Shown here: positions 54,219 to 64,000 of the stretch, one piece after another
Layout of the letters: each line of letters begins with the position of its first letter
Position numbering within the stretch: the first letter of the stretch is position 1
From: Phytophthora hibernalis
Lineage: Eukaryota > Oomycota > Peronosporomycetes > Peronosporales > Peronosporaceae
Assembly (NCBI GenBank): GCA_012656075.1
Contig: JAAKBF010000007.1
Location: forward strand, 1,922,001-1,986,000
Reading direction: 5' to 3'
Length of the DNA: 64,000 bases
The notes under the pieces: model-generated
What the model saw: the letters and a program-made list of their open reading frames with translations, nothing else
The model's database searches: none
Told to the model about the DNA's origin: nothing
Position numbers and translations under genes: made by a program

Positions 54219-55968
54219 ATGCGCCTTGGGTCTCGTTCGCTGTGCAGCTTCCACCGCGTCATGGCGTCCTCCTCGTCCTCCTCGCTAGCCAAGACACTGC
54301 AGAGTAAAGCCGCACCTCCTGGCCACAAGGTCATCCGCGAAGGAGACGGCGTCATGCTCTTCCCAGAGCAGAACCAGGTCTTCTACAACCCCGTGCAAGT
54401 GCTCAACCGCGACTTAAGCATTGCTGTCATCTCCGAGTTCGCACGCACCAGAGCACGCGAGCTGCTGGTAAAACAGGCGCGTAAAGAAGCCACTGCCAAG
54501 GGTGAAGCCGCCTCCTTCCAGCCTAAAACCTACTCGGACGAGGACATTGAGACGCACTTGGCAGCTACAGCAGAGACCTCTGGCCTTCGCATCTTTGAGG
54601 CGTTATCTGCCTCTGGACTGCGCTCTATTCGATACTTCCAGCAGATTCCAGGAGTCCAGTCCATCCTCGTGAACGACATGGACCCTGCAGCAGTGGAGAG
54701 CATCAAGAGGAACGTCTCGTTCAACGAACTGCCGCTGGACAGAGTCGTCCCCAATGAAGCGGACGCTACCGACGTCATGTACAACCACAGGAAACCTGCT
54801 GATCAATTTGATGTTGTTGATCTGGACCCGTACGGCTCGGCGTCCATCTTCCTGGACAGCGCCGTGCAGAGCGTCGCCAATGGCGGCCTGCTCTGCGTCA
54901 CGTGCACCGACATGCCCGTGCTGTCCGGCAAGCAACCGGAAGTGTGCTTCTCGCGCTACGGCGCGCTGCCCAACAAGTCACACTACCTGCACGAGATGGC
55001 GCTGCGCATGGTGCTGCAGACGATTGAGGCCTCGGCCAACCGCTACGCGAAGCATATTGTGCCCATTGCGTCGTGCAGCATCGACTTCTACGCGCGCGTT
55101 CGTGCGCGTGTACAAGTCGCCCGTCAACGTCAAGAAGGCCATGACCAAGCTCTCGCACGTCTACCAGTGCGTTCAGTGCGAGAGCTTCCACCTGCAGCCG
55201 CTCGGCGTCTCGAGCGGAAACAGCTACCACGCCTCGCGCGGCCCTATTGTGGGCCAGCAGTGCGATCAGTGCAAGGGCAAGTACAAGATGGCGGGCCCGA
55301 TCTGGTCGGCGCCGCTCCACAGCCGCGACGTCGTGCTCAAGATCCGCGAGCGCGTCGAGAAGAGCACCACGGAGTTCCCCACTAAGCCTCGCCTGCACGG
55401 ACTGTTGACTACGATCTCGGAAGAGCTCGTGGACGCACCACTGCACTACACTCTTCCTGGTCTGAGCAAGGTGCTGCACTGCTCGAACCCCGCATGTCAC
55501 AGATTCAGGGCGCCATTCGCCACGCAGGCTACGAAGTCTCGCAGTTTCACAAGGTGCCCGAGGCTATCAAGACCACCGCGCCGAACGACGTGATTTGGGA
55601 TATTATGCGCTGCTGGGTCAAGAAGCACCCGCTGAACAAAAAGCGTGACGGTCAGGAAACTCCCGGCAGTCGCATCCTGGCTACGGAACCCAAGTTTGAC
55701 GCAAATTTCTCTTCGAAGCGTCCCGGCCCGAACGAAAAGCCCAAGGCGCTGCGTTTCCTCTCAACCCCGAACCGAACTGGGGCCCTAAGGCGCGTGCTGT
55801 CGGTAACAGGGCTGACAATGCGACTTCTGCTGAAAAAAGCGAGGGTGAGTGAAATTGCTCGTCGAAATTGAAGCAGGCTTTGAAGTACTCATCTAACCGT
55901 CCTGTGTGTTTGCTATCTCGCTAGACCAGGTAGAGGAGCCGGATGCAAAGAAAGCCAAGACGGAGTAA
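54219..55968 (+). CDS. TRM1: tRNA (guanine26-N2)-dimethyltransferase Trm1
   Basis: It dimethylates G26 of cytosolic and mitochondrial tRNAs using S-adenosylmethionine. The start at 54219 gives MRLGSRSLCSFHRV, an Arg/Ser-rich leader like a mitochondrial presequence. A second ATG at 54261 (MASSSSSSLAKTL) would give a cytosolic or nuclear form. Motifs: FYNPVQVLNRDLS, the SAM-binding IFEALSASGLRSIRY, the catalytic DLDPYGSASIFLDSAV, LCVTCTDMPVLSG, the zinc-like CVQC and CDQCKGKYKMAGPIWS pairs, and the C-terminal LNPEPNWGPKARAV. An intron at 55845-55924 precedes a last exon ending KKAKTE. Frame changes near 55090 (GC run), 55490 and 55750 break the coding sequence as given and are probably sequence errors. 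Divergent from eIF4G. Confidence 0.9.
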
Positions 55969-56071
55969 GTGCAGCGAACGCGAAATAGACTCCATATTGT
56001 TTGCGTAATAGAGTGCTTGGGGCTTACGCGTACAAGCTCGCAATGAAGATCTGTCAACTTGCCGGTGAAAG

Positions 56072-58368
56072 TTATTGGGGTGTGTCGCTATGCCAGACTT
56101 TGACCTTGAGCTCATGGTACGTAAGCGGGTACTCCTCTTCCATGTTATCTTTCTTCCGCAGCTCCTCCATCGACATGTGAGGTGGTCGAAGCCCAGAGTA
56201 GCGGTAAGGTTGCTCTTTCGACAGCAAAGCGTTCACAGTCTTCGTATTTGGTGACTTGTTGCCGTCTGCTGCAGCAACAGGAGGTGCTTGGTTCGTAGTT
56301 TTTGACGTGCTGCTGCCAGTGAAAGAAGATGCTGAGCCTGCACGATTCGCTTCACTTTCTTTGATGGATTCTGTCGCTGCCTTTGGCATAACGCTGCCGC
56401 GCCGACTGCGTGTAGCGCCGGAAATTGCTATGGAAGCTTTGCGTTTTGGTGATGTCACCTGCGGTGAGAGGCTGGAACTAGGAACTGGGACTTCGTCTTT
56501 TTAGTGGCCTCGACCTTCGCGTGATACGCTTGCAATACTGTGACGAGTTGCTCTTCGATGTCGCCAAGCACCTGCTTCATATCATCGGCTGGCAAGGAAC
56601 GTTGTGAGCATGGGAAGAAAGGCTGGAATGGAAATGCTACTCACTGTGGATATCAGAGCAGCCGATCCGTGAGTGGAAAAGCAAGACTGCTGGTTTGATC
56701 CCCTCGAAGAATGTCTGCAACTCTCGGTTCGCATCCTCTTTGACCTTCTTCTGTTCGTTCGTGTACTGAAGTTTTGATCGGAGTCCTTCAATGCGGTTCA
56801 TGCGTTGGAAATCAATGGAATCCTTGCGTTGCTTCAATCTGAAAGAGATCACGAGTCAGACAAGCAAACAAGTCAAACAAGTGTCGTTGCAAGGCAATTC
56901 AGACGCACTTACTTTCCAATCTCTTCGCGAAGCTTCGTACTGACTTGTCGATGGGTCTCGATCTCTTCGGCTAGCTGGTTAACGTGTTGGATACGATCAA
57001 AGTGCTCAGCTTCTGTGAGAAATCATCAAGCAAAAGCACCCAAGCGAACCAGAGCGGGTAGTTAAGGAACGCAATCAAGTACGCAAAATTCAACATGAAG
57101 CTACTACGACGAAGGATTGCAACTCGCAGGAAAGGATATTGGTTGTTGAAGGCGTCGATCATCTCGGAAACAGTCTTCGTGCCCGAGACTTCGTGGATCT
57201 TTTCAATGCAGTTACGATTCTCTTGATACCTCGTCAGCATGGCGTCCACAGTGACCTTGGTCTGGCCACTTTTCCACTTGGTGCGCTTGGCTCGAGACTG
57301 CACCACACTTTCTTGCGCCTCGGACACATTTTTCATGATATCGTTCTCGCCCAAGTACTTGTACTTGTCCACATCGACCAGTTCCTCTGCATCCTTTTGG
57401 TGCAGCGCGATCTCTTTAAGTTCCTGAAGCAGGACTGCCGCTCGCCGATCGCATTTCATCTCCCACTCTTCACCTTCCTGCCGCACATCTTCAATTTCCT
57501 GTTCAATGGTCTCGATCTCCTGCCGAATCTTGTCCACCTCGTCATTGACCTTCGCTACCTTGTGTCGCTTCGACAGCGTCTCGGTAGACGTCTTGGTGTA
57601 AATGTCGTCCATGCGAGCGCGCTCGGTCCGGTGCGCATCGATCACCTCTCGCAGTTGACGGTTGCGGTTGAGCTTCTCGTTCATCTTGACAAGACGGCGG
57701 TCGATGTCGTGCTCCATTTTGCGCACCCGTCCGAGCATGATGGCGTGGTTGTGGTCCAGCGCCGCCAATTCGTAGAGCTGGGTCTTCTGCTGCGCCAAGA
57801 TGGACTCGTGCGACTGGATGAGTGCGTTCAAGCGCGCGACGTCCTTGCGCTCCAGCTCCAAGCGAATCATAAAGTTGTTGCCCTGTAGATACAAGTTGGA
57901 CAGCTTCTCAGCTGTCTGTTCGTTGAAGAACGGATCATCTCGCGCCACGTGATCATCGAACGAGAGCTGCATGCACGCACACAATCAAACGATCAGTGAT
58001 GGGAGATTACGTTAGCGTGTCTATTAATCATGCACCTCTTCTTCGAGCCGACGGTTCTTCTCCTGCAGGTCGTCAATCTTCTTAGCGTATTCATTCAGAC
58101 ACACAGAGAGCTCTCGCGCGTGGCGCCTGCCGTCGTCGTGCTCGAGCACCAGCAGCTGCTGGTCGATGTGGCCGCTCTGCAGCTTCTTACCGGCTCGAGT
58201 GGGCGAAGAAGAAGCAGGCAATGGAGCTACGGTCCCCAAGCCAATGGCAGGACTGGCAGTCGCTTGCTTCGGAGACGGAGGGGCAGGCGACGTCGGCATC
58301 GCAATGAACAGTGTACGGAAGGGGTCGTTTCGGACGCCATAAAAGGGTCCTGTATATTTGGAGGCCAT
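56072..58368 (-). CDS. Outer dynein arm docking complex coiled-coil protein (ODA1/CCDC114/CCDC63-like)
   Basis: A predicted axonemal coiled-coil protein that would help attach outer dynein arms to flagellar doublets of zoospores. Exon 1 at 58368-58036 starts MASKYTGPFYGVRNDPFRTL and ends KIDDLQEKNRRLEEE. Exon 2 at 57966-57108 is almost wholly coiled coil (DDPFFNEQTAEKLSNLYLQG; KMEHDIDRRLVKMNEKLNR; EDVRQEGEEWEMKCDRRAAV). Further exons at 57012-56913 (HFDRIQHVNQLAEEIE) and 56838-56645 follow, and a last part runs from about 56580 to 56072 with a Ser/Lys-rich tail. The acceptor of the last exon is unclear, and an A run on the minus strand at 56498-56502 seems one base short. Domain layout and repeated LAEEIE-type motifs fit the ODA docking family; other axonemal coiled-coil proteins are possible. 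Confidence 0.7.
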
Positions 58369-58968
58369 TTTTTACTCAGTATCCATGTGTAGACGAGAAG
58401 TGTAGCCATTGTAGACGATCGTGCAGTGCCGCAAAGATCTTCAGCTTCGGGCGTGATCAATCTGATTGCGGCGTCTTTGCCCATCGCCCTCGCGTCATCT
58501 CACGTCATTCTGCCGCAAAAGAGATTCATCCTCAAAGACCGACGATTAAAATAGTAAAGCAAATTGCATGTACGTGTATTGAGTGATCGCTGTGCAAGGC
58601 TGCCCGTCATGCTTAAGACGTCGTCGGATCCGTCTGAGCCAACTCCTGGCCATCCACTTCAACGTCCACTTACAATTTGGTGTGCACCACACCCTCATCT
58701 CTCATTGGTCCGCTTCTATTTATACCCAATCCGCGCGCGCCAACCCCTTTTAACCGCTTCTTCGCGCCAGAACGAAACTAGCGCCCGCGGACTCGCTCCC
58801 TCTCCGTGCCAGCGACTCCACGACGACAGCAACTAGCATCTACGTGACCCCCACACGCGTGCGAACCCCAGTCCAGACACGGCTTCTCTTACTCCTTCAG
58901 AGGCCGCTTAATTCACCCCCTCCCCTGTCCGGAAATTCAAGTCCCACGAAGACCCAAGTTCCCGCCAA
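58369..58968. promoter_or_regulatory. Divergent promoter region of the ODA-like gene and sirtuin
   Basis: 600 bp between two start codons pointing away from each other. GC-rich towards the sirtuin. No individual element is called; a 90-codon plus frame at 58564-58836 has no features and is not called. Confidence 0.5.
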
Positions 58969-61019
58969 ATGGACCACTTAGACCCGGACAACAGTACCGT
59001 AGCCGCTGTCAATACTAACCGCGCAAGTCCGGACAGAAGTACCGTAGCCGCTGTCAATACCAGCCCCCCAAGTCCCTGTAGCAGTGGAGGCAGCCCCAGC
59101 AGCACTGGCAACCGCAACCGCAGTGTGAGTATGAACCTGCAGTCGAATGCACCCCCCAGCAAGAAGCAGCGAGCGTCGGACGACGAGTTCGAGCAGGCGT
59201 CGCCTCCCCCAGCTCCAGTAGTTACGTCTCCGTACTCTTCTACTGCTGAAGCTAGGGACCAAGTGAGTGACGAAACCGACGCTCCGGACGTTGAAGAAGA
59301 CGCAGACCAAGTTGCAGAATCAGACTCCACGGAGTTGCCGAGTTCTGTGCCATCATTTGCAGCAGATGGAGACTCGTCCTCAGATGAAAGTGATGTCAAT
59401 GAAGAGGCCTTTATGAATTGGCTCGTGGACCAGAAGACAGCCGGGATGCCGGCAGGACAGATGCTGGACGCTCTGGGACTGGGCGTGTCGGAAGGAGTCG
59501 CGGTGGACGACGATGAACTGTGGGAAGCCATGCTCTCGATGGGTATTCGACTCATCAAACCGTCAGCTTCGGTGCGTGGAGAGATTTGGAATTGTTGACG
59601 ATTTGTTTCTTACTGTGGGGTTTTGTGTCTTCGCAGAGGCCGAGAGAAGCTGGAGAGTGTGAATACACTGCAGGATGTGGCGGCGTTGCTGCGCTCGAGC
59701 AAGAAGATTGTGGTGCTGGCGGGTGCGGGTATCTCAGTGTCGTGTGGTATCCCCGACTTTCGATCTGAGAATGGCATCTACAGCGTACGTTATGGTGATT
59801 TAGATGTGGTACATGATGCAGGTCGCTGACTGTGTTGGTGGTGATTTTCTTACTTGTAGAGGCTGGGCGAGTACAACCTCCCAAACCCGCAGTGCATGTT
59901 CGGTATGAATCTAGCTGCTCAGTTCATAATTTGCTAGGTTTGGTGACTAACGCACCTTCTTTTGACTTGTGCAGATATCGAGTTCTTCCGAACAAACCCC
60001 AAACCGTTCTTTGCATTTGCGAAGGAGCTGTTTCCCAAGTCAAGCGGCTTCACTTTTGTGCCGTCTCGCTGTCACTACTTCTTGAAGCTGCTGGAGGAAA
60101 GGGCAAGCTGCTTCGAATTTACAGCCAGGTAAGCCAATATTGTGCATTGCTGCTACACATCACGATTCGCGGCTGATAATTGCTTATGCATCTCATTTTA
60201 TCCAGAATATCGACATGTTGGAGCACGCGGCGGGGATCTCTCACGAACGCAGTGTGCTTTGCCACGGGTCTTTCGCAACGGCTACGTGCCTGTCATGCAA
60301 ACGGATGTACCCGAACGACGCTATTCGCGACGATGTACTGAATCAGCGGGTGCCAATGTGCACGTTTTGTAGCTCTCCGGACGGAATTGTCAAGCCCGAC
60401 ATTGTGTTTTTCGGTGAATCGCTGCCGCGGCGCTTTCACGACTCCATTAAAAGTGACGAAGGTGAAGCGGACCTAGTGCTCGTCATGGGCTCTTCTCTGA
60501 AAGTGAACCCTGTGCGGAGCATAGTTGGTCGCTTCAAAAGGATACGCCCATGATCCTGATCAATAGGGAACCAGTGGGTCGTCCCCACAAGTTCGACGTA
60601 GAACTGCTAGGATATTCAGACGAGATCGTGCAAGAGTTGTGCCGATTGCTTGGGTGGGAGATCCCTCAGCCCGACCCCGTGCTTCTGGGCCAGTCCAATC
60701 TCCCGCCACCCCTGTGATATCTACAAGAACTCTCGAACCTCTGTCGTTCGAGTTTGTTCCTCCGTCAAGGCATATGTTCAGCGGCTCCAAATCTACATAT
60801 TGCAGTTCCAGCGACGACGAAAGCAGTAGCTCCTCTAGCGAGGATGGAACTGGTGCCGAAGGTGACATGGATGCTGATACAGATGCTGTGGCGGTTGCAA
60901 TGGATGCAGACGATGAGAAGAAAGCAGTACCCAGCGACGACTTGCCGAAGGAAGACCAAGACGAGTTGATGGGAAGCGGCAACGAGCTGCTAGCAACTCC
61001 AAGCTTCGACGACAATTGA
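58969..61019 (+). CDS. SIR2: SIR2-type NAD-dependent deacetylase (class I, SIRT1-like)
   Basis: It removes acetyl groups from lysines using NAD. The first exon (58969 to about 59571) encodes a Ser/Asp/Glu-rich N-terminus with a 15-residue duplication (STVAAVNT twice) and an UBA-like MNWLVDQKTAGMPAGQMLDA stretch. The catalytic domain is spread over exons at about 59637-59784, 59860-59902, 59975-60128 and from 60206. It shows VVLAGAGISVSCGIPDFRS, FFRTNPKPFFAFAKELFP, the NAD-site NIDMLEHAAGI, catalytic His in LCHGSF, two Cys pairs CLSC and CTFC for zinc, KPDIVFFGESLPRRFHD and VMGSSLKVNPV. The frame breaks at short runs near 60094, 60536 and 60709; past the last, an acidic Ser-rich tail runs to 61019. 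The first splice junction phase is unclear. Confidence 0.9.
59000..59060 (+). repeat. 45-bp period direct repeat in the sirtuin N-terminus
   Basis: AGTACCGTAGCCGCTGTCAA occurs at 58993 and again at 59038, encoding a repeated STVAAVNT. Confidence 0.75.
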
Positions 61020-61367
61020 ACAGATTATGCAAGTGTCAACCCAAACGAGTCCAGCAATCAAATACTGGGGACGCAAACCGAGTCGCTATCCGGTGCTTCC
61101 ATCGAACTCAGCCGACCAGACATGCCCCCATCATGTACAACTATTCACAAGGCTGACGGCGGCATATGCCTCCCTGTTGCCCTGAGCAAAAGCTGTGCTG
61201 TCAATATTGACATACCCTGGTAAAAGAAAAGATATGAACCAGCCAGGGCCACGCCCGGAACATCAATCGTAGACAAAAAGATATGATTCACGGGCCTGTT
61301 TGTAAGTAGATATGTTGTCTTGCATTGTTGCCTCTGTCTTCTATCTTGTGATGTCGAGCTGGGAACT
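61020..61367. other. Convergent 3' region of sirtuin and POP1
   Basis: About 350 bp between the two stop codons. No gene seen. Confidence 0.5.
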
Positions 61368-64000
61368 TTAGGTCTCGGCTTGGACGAGCACAGGACGAAC
61401 CATTCTACCTTGCGGGGATCGAAGCATGGCAAGAGCATAATATCCCTGCTTGCCTAATTCTTGACCTTGACTTGCAACAAAAAGTTGCTGGAGAGGTTCG
61501 CAAGCGATAAAGCCAACAGCGCGGAACACACCCTTGGGTCGGTCGTACACTGCCGATGTCACGTAGCCGATGAGGGATCGCTAATAACACGAGCACGATA
61601 AACGTCAATTGATTGCCACCCACACTGATAGTGAATAAATGATGGTCTCACCTCATCCGAGTCCTGGCCTTTGCTCTTTTTGCTCAGCTCAAAAGCGCAG
61701 CCCTTCCAGCTTTTGTCTTCACGGAATTGTTCCAGGTCCTTAGCGGAAGGAGCGAAAAGCTAGTCAGCACAAAAGACACGAAGCCCATTTGTCAGTGCCA
61801 ACAACACTAACACCAGGAGACCTCAATCAGTCACGTACCATGGCATTAACATCGATATTTCCTCGTCTTGGGACAATAACAACGACGCGAACAATAGTCG
61901 GCATAGGTGCAGGTACGAGAGACTCAGCATCGGATGGTGGCGAAGTCATTGCTTCATCGTCTTCGGCACCTTCGTTCTTTGATCGATAAAAGCAGAAGGG
62001 CTCCATGTATTTCTCTCCGCGGAGAACGCAAGGTGCCTGCGGGACCTCATCTTCTTCATCAGCTCCAGCATTTTTGTTTCAAAAAGCGACACCCATTGTG
62101 GCTGGAATGGCGATGTGACACCGTACTTTTGAAGTTAATGCGCTTCGACTTGGGTTTCTTCGCCTGCTCAGTTTCCAGATCACGTGCACGGGTTTCCCAG
62201 TATGCCTGCCCCGCTTGTGTGTCAGGATAATCGCAAGGAAAACTACGCAACAAGAAACAGTGATGTTAGATATAGCCGATTGAGGGCGAAAGTTAGAAAT
62301 TGCACTTGTGTACCTGGGCTGATGCAGCACCGTAGACATTGCAGCGTCTTCCTCGAGTCCTACGACCAGCGCTCCACCAAACACCAGCGTCTTCAATAAA
62401 CTTGGCACGCTCGCTGGCGGACACACGATATCCCAGCCGCTGGTGTGCGGGTACGGTTCGCTCTTCTTGATGACCAGGATGTGGAGAGATGGAGGTTTTA
62501 CACGTTGCCCCTCAGAGTCTTTTGCCAACACACCATTCTTTCGATGACGGTATATCTCCTCGTTTAGTGTATTGTCCTTCAGGAAACTGCTCTCGATTTT
62601 CTGTCTCTTGGACAATGACCACAACAGAGAGCTGGGGCTTGTTTCCACTTCCATAGCACTGTCATCTTCAGTTGCGTTCAGCTCCGTTTGGCCTCCACCT
62701 GCGATTTTATTCGGGTACTTGGCACTAGCAGGTTCGTCTTCAGAAGCAGCCGCGTTAGTTGTCCAAGCCAGCAATGCCTGCATCTCCTCGAGAATCAGCT
62801 TTGACTCCGGCTCCTCTGCATCCTTACCAAGCGACGAGAGACTAAGTCCAGATAGCGGGCTCTCAATCACACTCGAGCCTACTTCCGACACTGCACTTGC
62901 AGGCGGTTCACGTAGAAGCGAAAACTCCGACTCCGAACGAGCAGAAGGGTGGGCGAGTTTACCGTCTTTCCAACGTGCAAGACGCGGGTCCTTCACAGTG
63001 ACAGCATAAATGGCATCCTTCGTTTCCTGCTTGCGAAGCGCACGCAACAAATTAAGTCGGTTGCCATAACGACATTTCTCAACCGTGTCCTTCTCCTCGA
63101 AGCCATCTTCATGATCCGAGTCCGCATCCTGCAAGTCGTCAGCTTTAACCTCCGAAGCACCTGCAAGCGCCTCCATCAGTTCATCCGCCAGTCTTCCACG
63201 CAGCTTCAAACGACACAGCTGTCCTCGACGATCCAGCATCTCCACGCCTTCTTCGTCCTCACCAACCACCGCTTGGCACGCCGCTGCAATGGCCGTCGCT
63301 GCCTCCATGTACGCCGCCGGATGCACCCACAGCCACAGCTGCCTCTTGGTGCTCTGCCAGTCTTCGTGCAACTTAAACTCTCCTGCTTCATAGTCGGCCT
63401 TCAGTGGTCTCCACATGAACGTCACGGGTGCAATTGCACCGCGTGGGAACTGATCTTCATGGTACAACATACTGCGTCCTTCCTCCGCTCCTGCCAGGAA
63501 CCTCATCCCATGGAAATCGGATCCATTAGGGTCCGAAACCAGCTGCAGAGCTTCCAAAATGACCTGTGGCAGTCCAAAAGCTCAATCACGCCGTAATAAG
63601 ATACGTCATGGAGCAGCGCCTTGCTGCGCAGAGCTTGCAGCGCTGCAGACGCGCTTTTGTCCGTCCTTCGAGCTGCCAAAACGTATCCGAACTGTTCCAT
63701 CATGACCATGCGTTTGGCGTGCCACAAATGCGACGAAAGCCAGAGCGGCCGCTCGCGATCTGCAACACTTCGAGTTGCCAGTAGTTTGTGCGCGCGGCGC
63801 TCGTGCTTCCGGCAGTGATTCGCGGCTTTTGGCGAGATTTTAGGCGTCGAACGCAGTCTCCGCGGCATTTGGTGCGACTTGAAGGCGTTCGCGCGACGCC
63901 GGCGCTGGTTCTTTTGCGTCTCCAGCTTGGCATCAGTAGGAAGAGACAAAGGCGCATGCTGCGACAGTTCGTGCAGCGCCTGGAGCTCCGGCGCGCGCTG
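61368..64000 (-). CDS. POP1: Ribonuclease P/MRP protein subunit POP1 (5' part outside window)
   Basis: POP1 is the largest protein of RNase P and RNase MRP, which mature tRNA 5' ends and pre-rRNA. Exons on the minus strand: 64000-62314 (open at the window edge), 62242-61839, 61759-61652 and 61580-61368, with introns of 71-79 nt. Motifs: basic RRRRANAFKSHQMPRRLR; PLWLSSHLWHAKRMVM; ALLHDVSYYGVIEL; the POPLD region with FPCDYPDTQAGQAYW and LRGEKYMEPFCFYR; and the C-terminal RSLIGYVTSAVYDRPKG and AVGFIACEPLQQLF. Coding sequence continues to the last base, so the start codon is beyond 64000. Three short runs (63556-63559, 62127-62130, 62071-62075) each look one base short. Confidence 0.9.

Noticed and set aside
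1..64000. CRISPR arrays, tRNA or rRNA genes
   Set aside because: No regularly spaced repeats, no cloverleaf-like or rRNA-like sequence noticed, and the genome is eukaryotic.

Overview
The window looks like chromosomal DNA of an oomycete, most likely Phytophthora or a close relative. The evidence is a chitin synthase with an N-terminal MIT domain, a flagellar outer-dynein-arm docking protein (a zoospore function), short 50-90 nt GT-AG introns in otherwise compact genes, very small intergenic gaps, and many oomycete-type DNA transposons (MULE, piggyBac, Tc1/mariner, pogo) beside a chromodomain Ty3/gypsy element. I infer the lineage from gene content and did not compare with a reference.

The window has two halves. 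Positions 1 to about 28.4 kb form a transposon graveyard with no intact host gene. In order it holds a MULE transposase cut by the window edge; a 1.74 kb Mutator-like element with matching terminal inverted repeats and a 9-bp target duplication; a decayed Ty3/gypsy element with a MITE inserted in it; a second MITE; an Ulp1-type protease fragment head-to-head with a plus-strand MULE; piggyBac, PIF/Harbinger, Tc1/mariner and pogo-like fragments; a third MITE; and a long minus-strand MULE with a FAR1-like N-terminus, transposase, SWIM finger and C-terminal Ulp1 protease.

From 28.6 kb to the right edge the DNA is dense with conserved housekeeping genes: RuvBL2/Reptin, POLD3, mitochondrial citrate synthase, chitin synthase, a small unknown gene, an Aven homologue, ribosomal protein S8e, DNA primase small subunit, a prefoldin(URI-like)-TPR fusion, proteasome ATPase Rpt1, a small FN3/CaaX protein, eIF4G, tRNA methyltransferase Trm1, an ODA docking-complex coiled-coil protein, a SIRT1-like sirtuin and POP1 of RNase P/MRP (5' part outside the window). 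Many are arranged as close divergent or convergent pairs. Functionally they cover DNA replication (POLD3, primase), chromatin and complex assembly (RuvBL2, sirtuin, URI/TPR), translation and RNA maturation (S8e, eIF4G, Trm1, POP1), protein turnover (Rpt1), cell wall and flagellum.

A caution on quality: at least nine conserved coding sequences or exons carry an apparent one-base shortfall, nearly always in a short homopolymer. This reads as residual sequencing or assembly error rather than mass gene death, and it limits how far frameshifts in the transposons can be trusted as decay. I saw no tRNA, rRNA, CRISPR array or RXLR-type effector.
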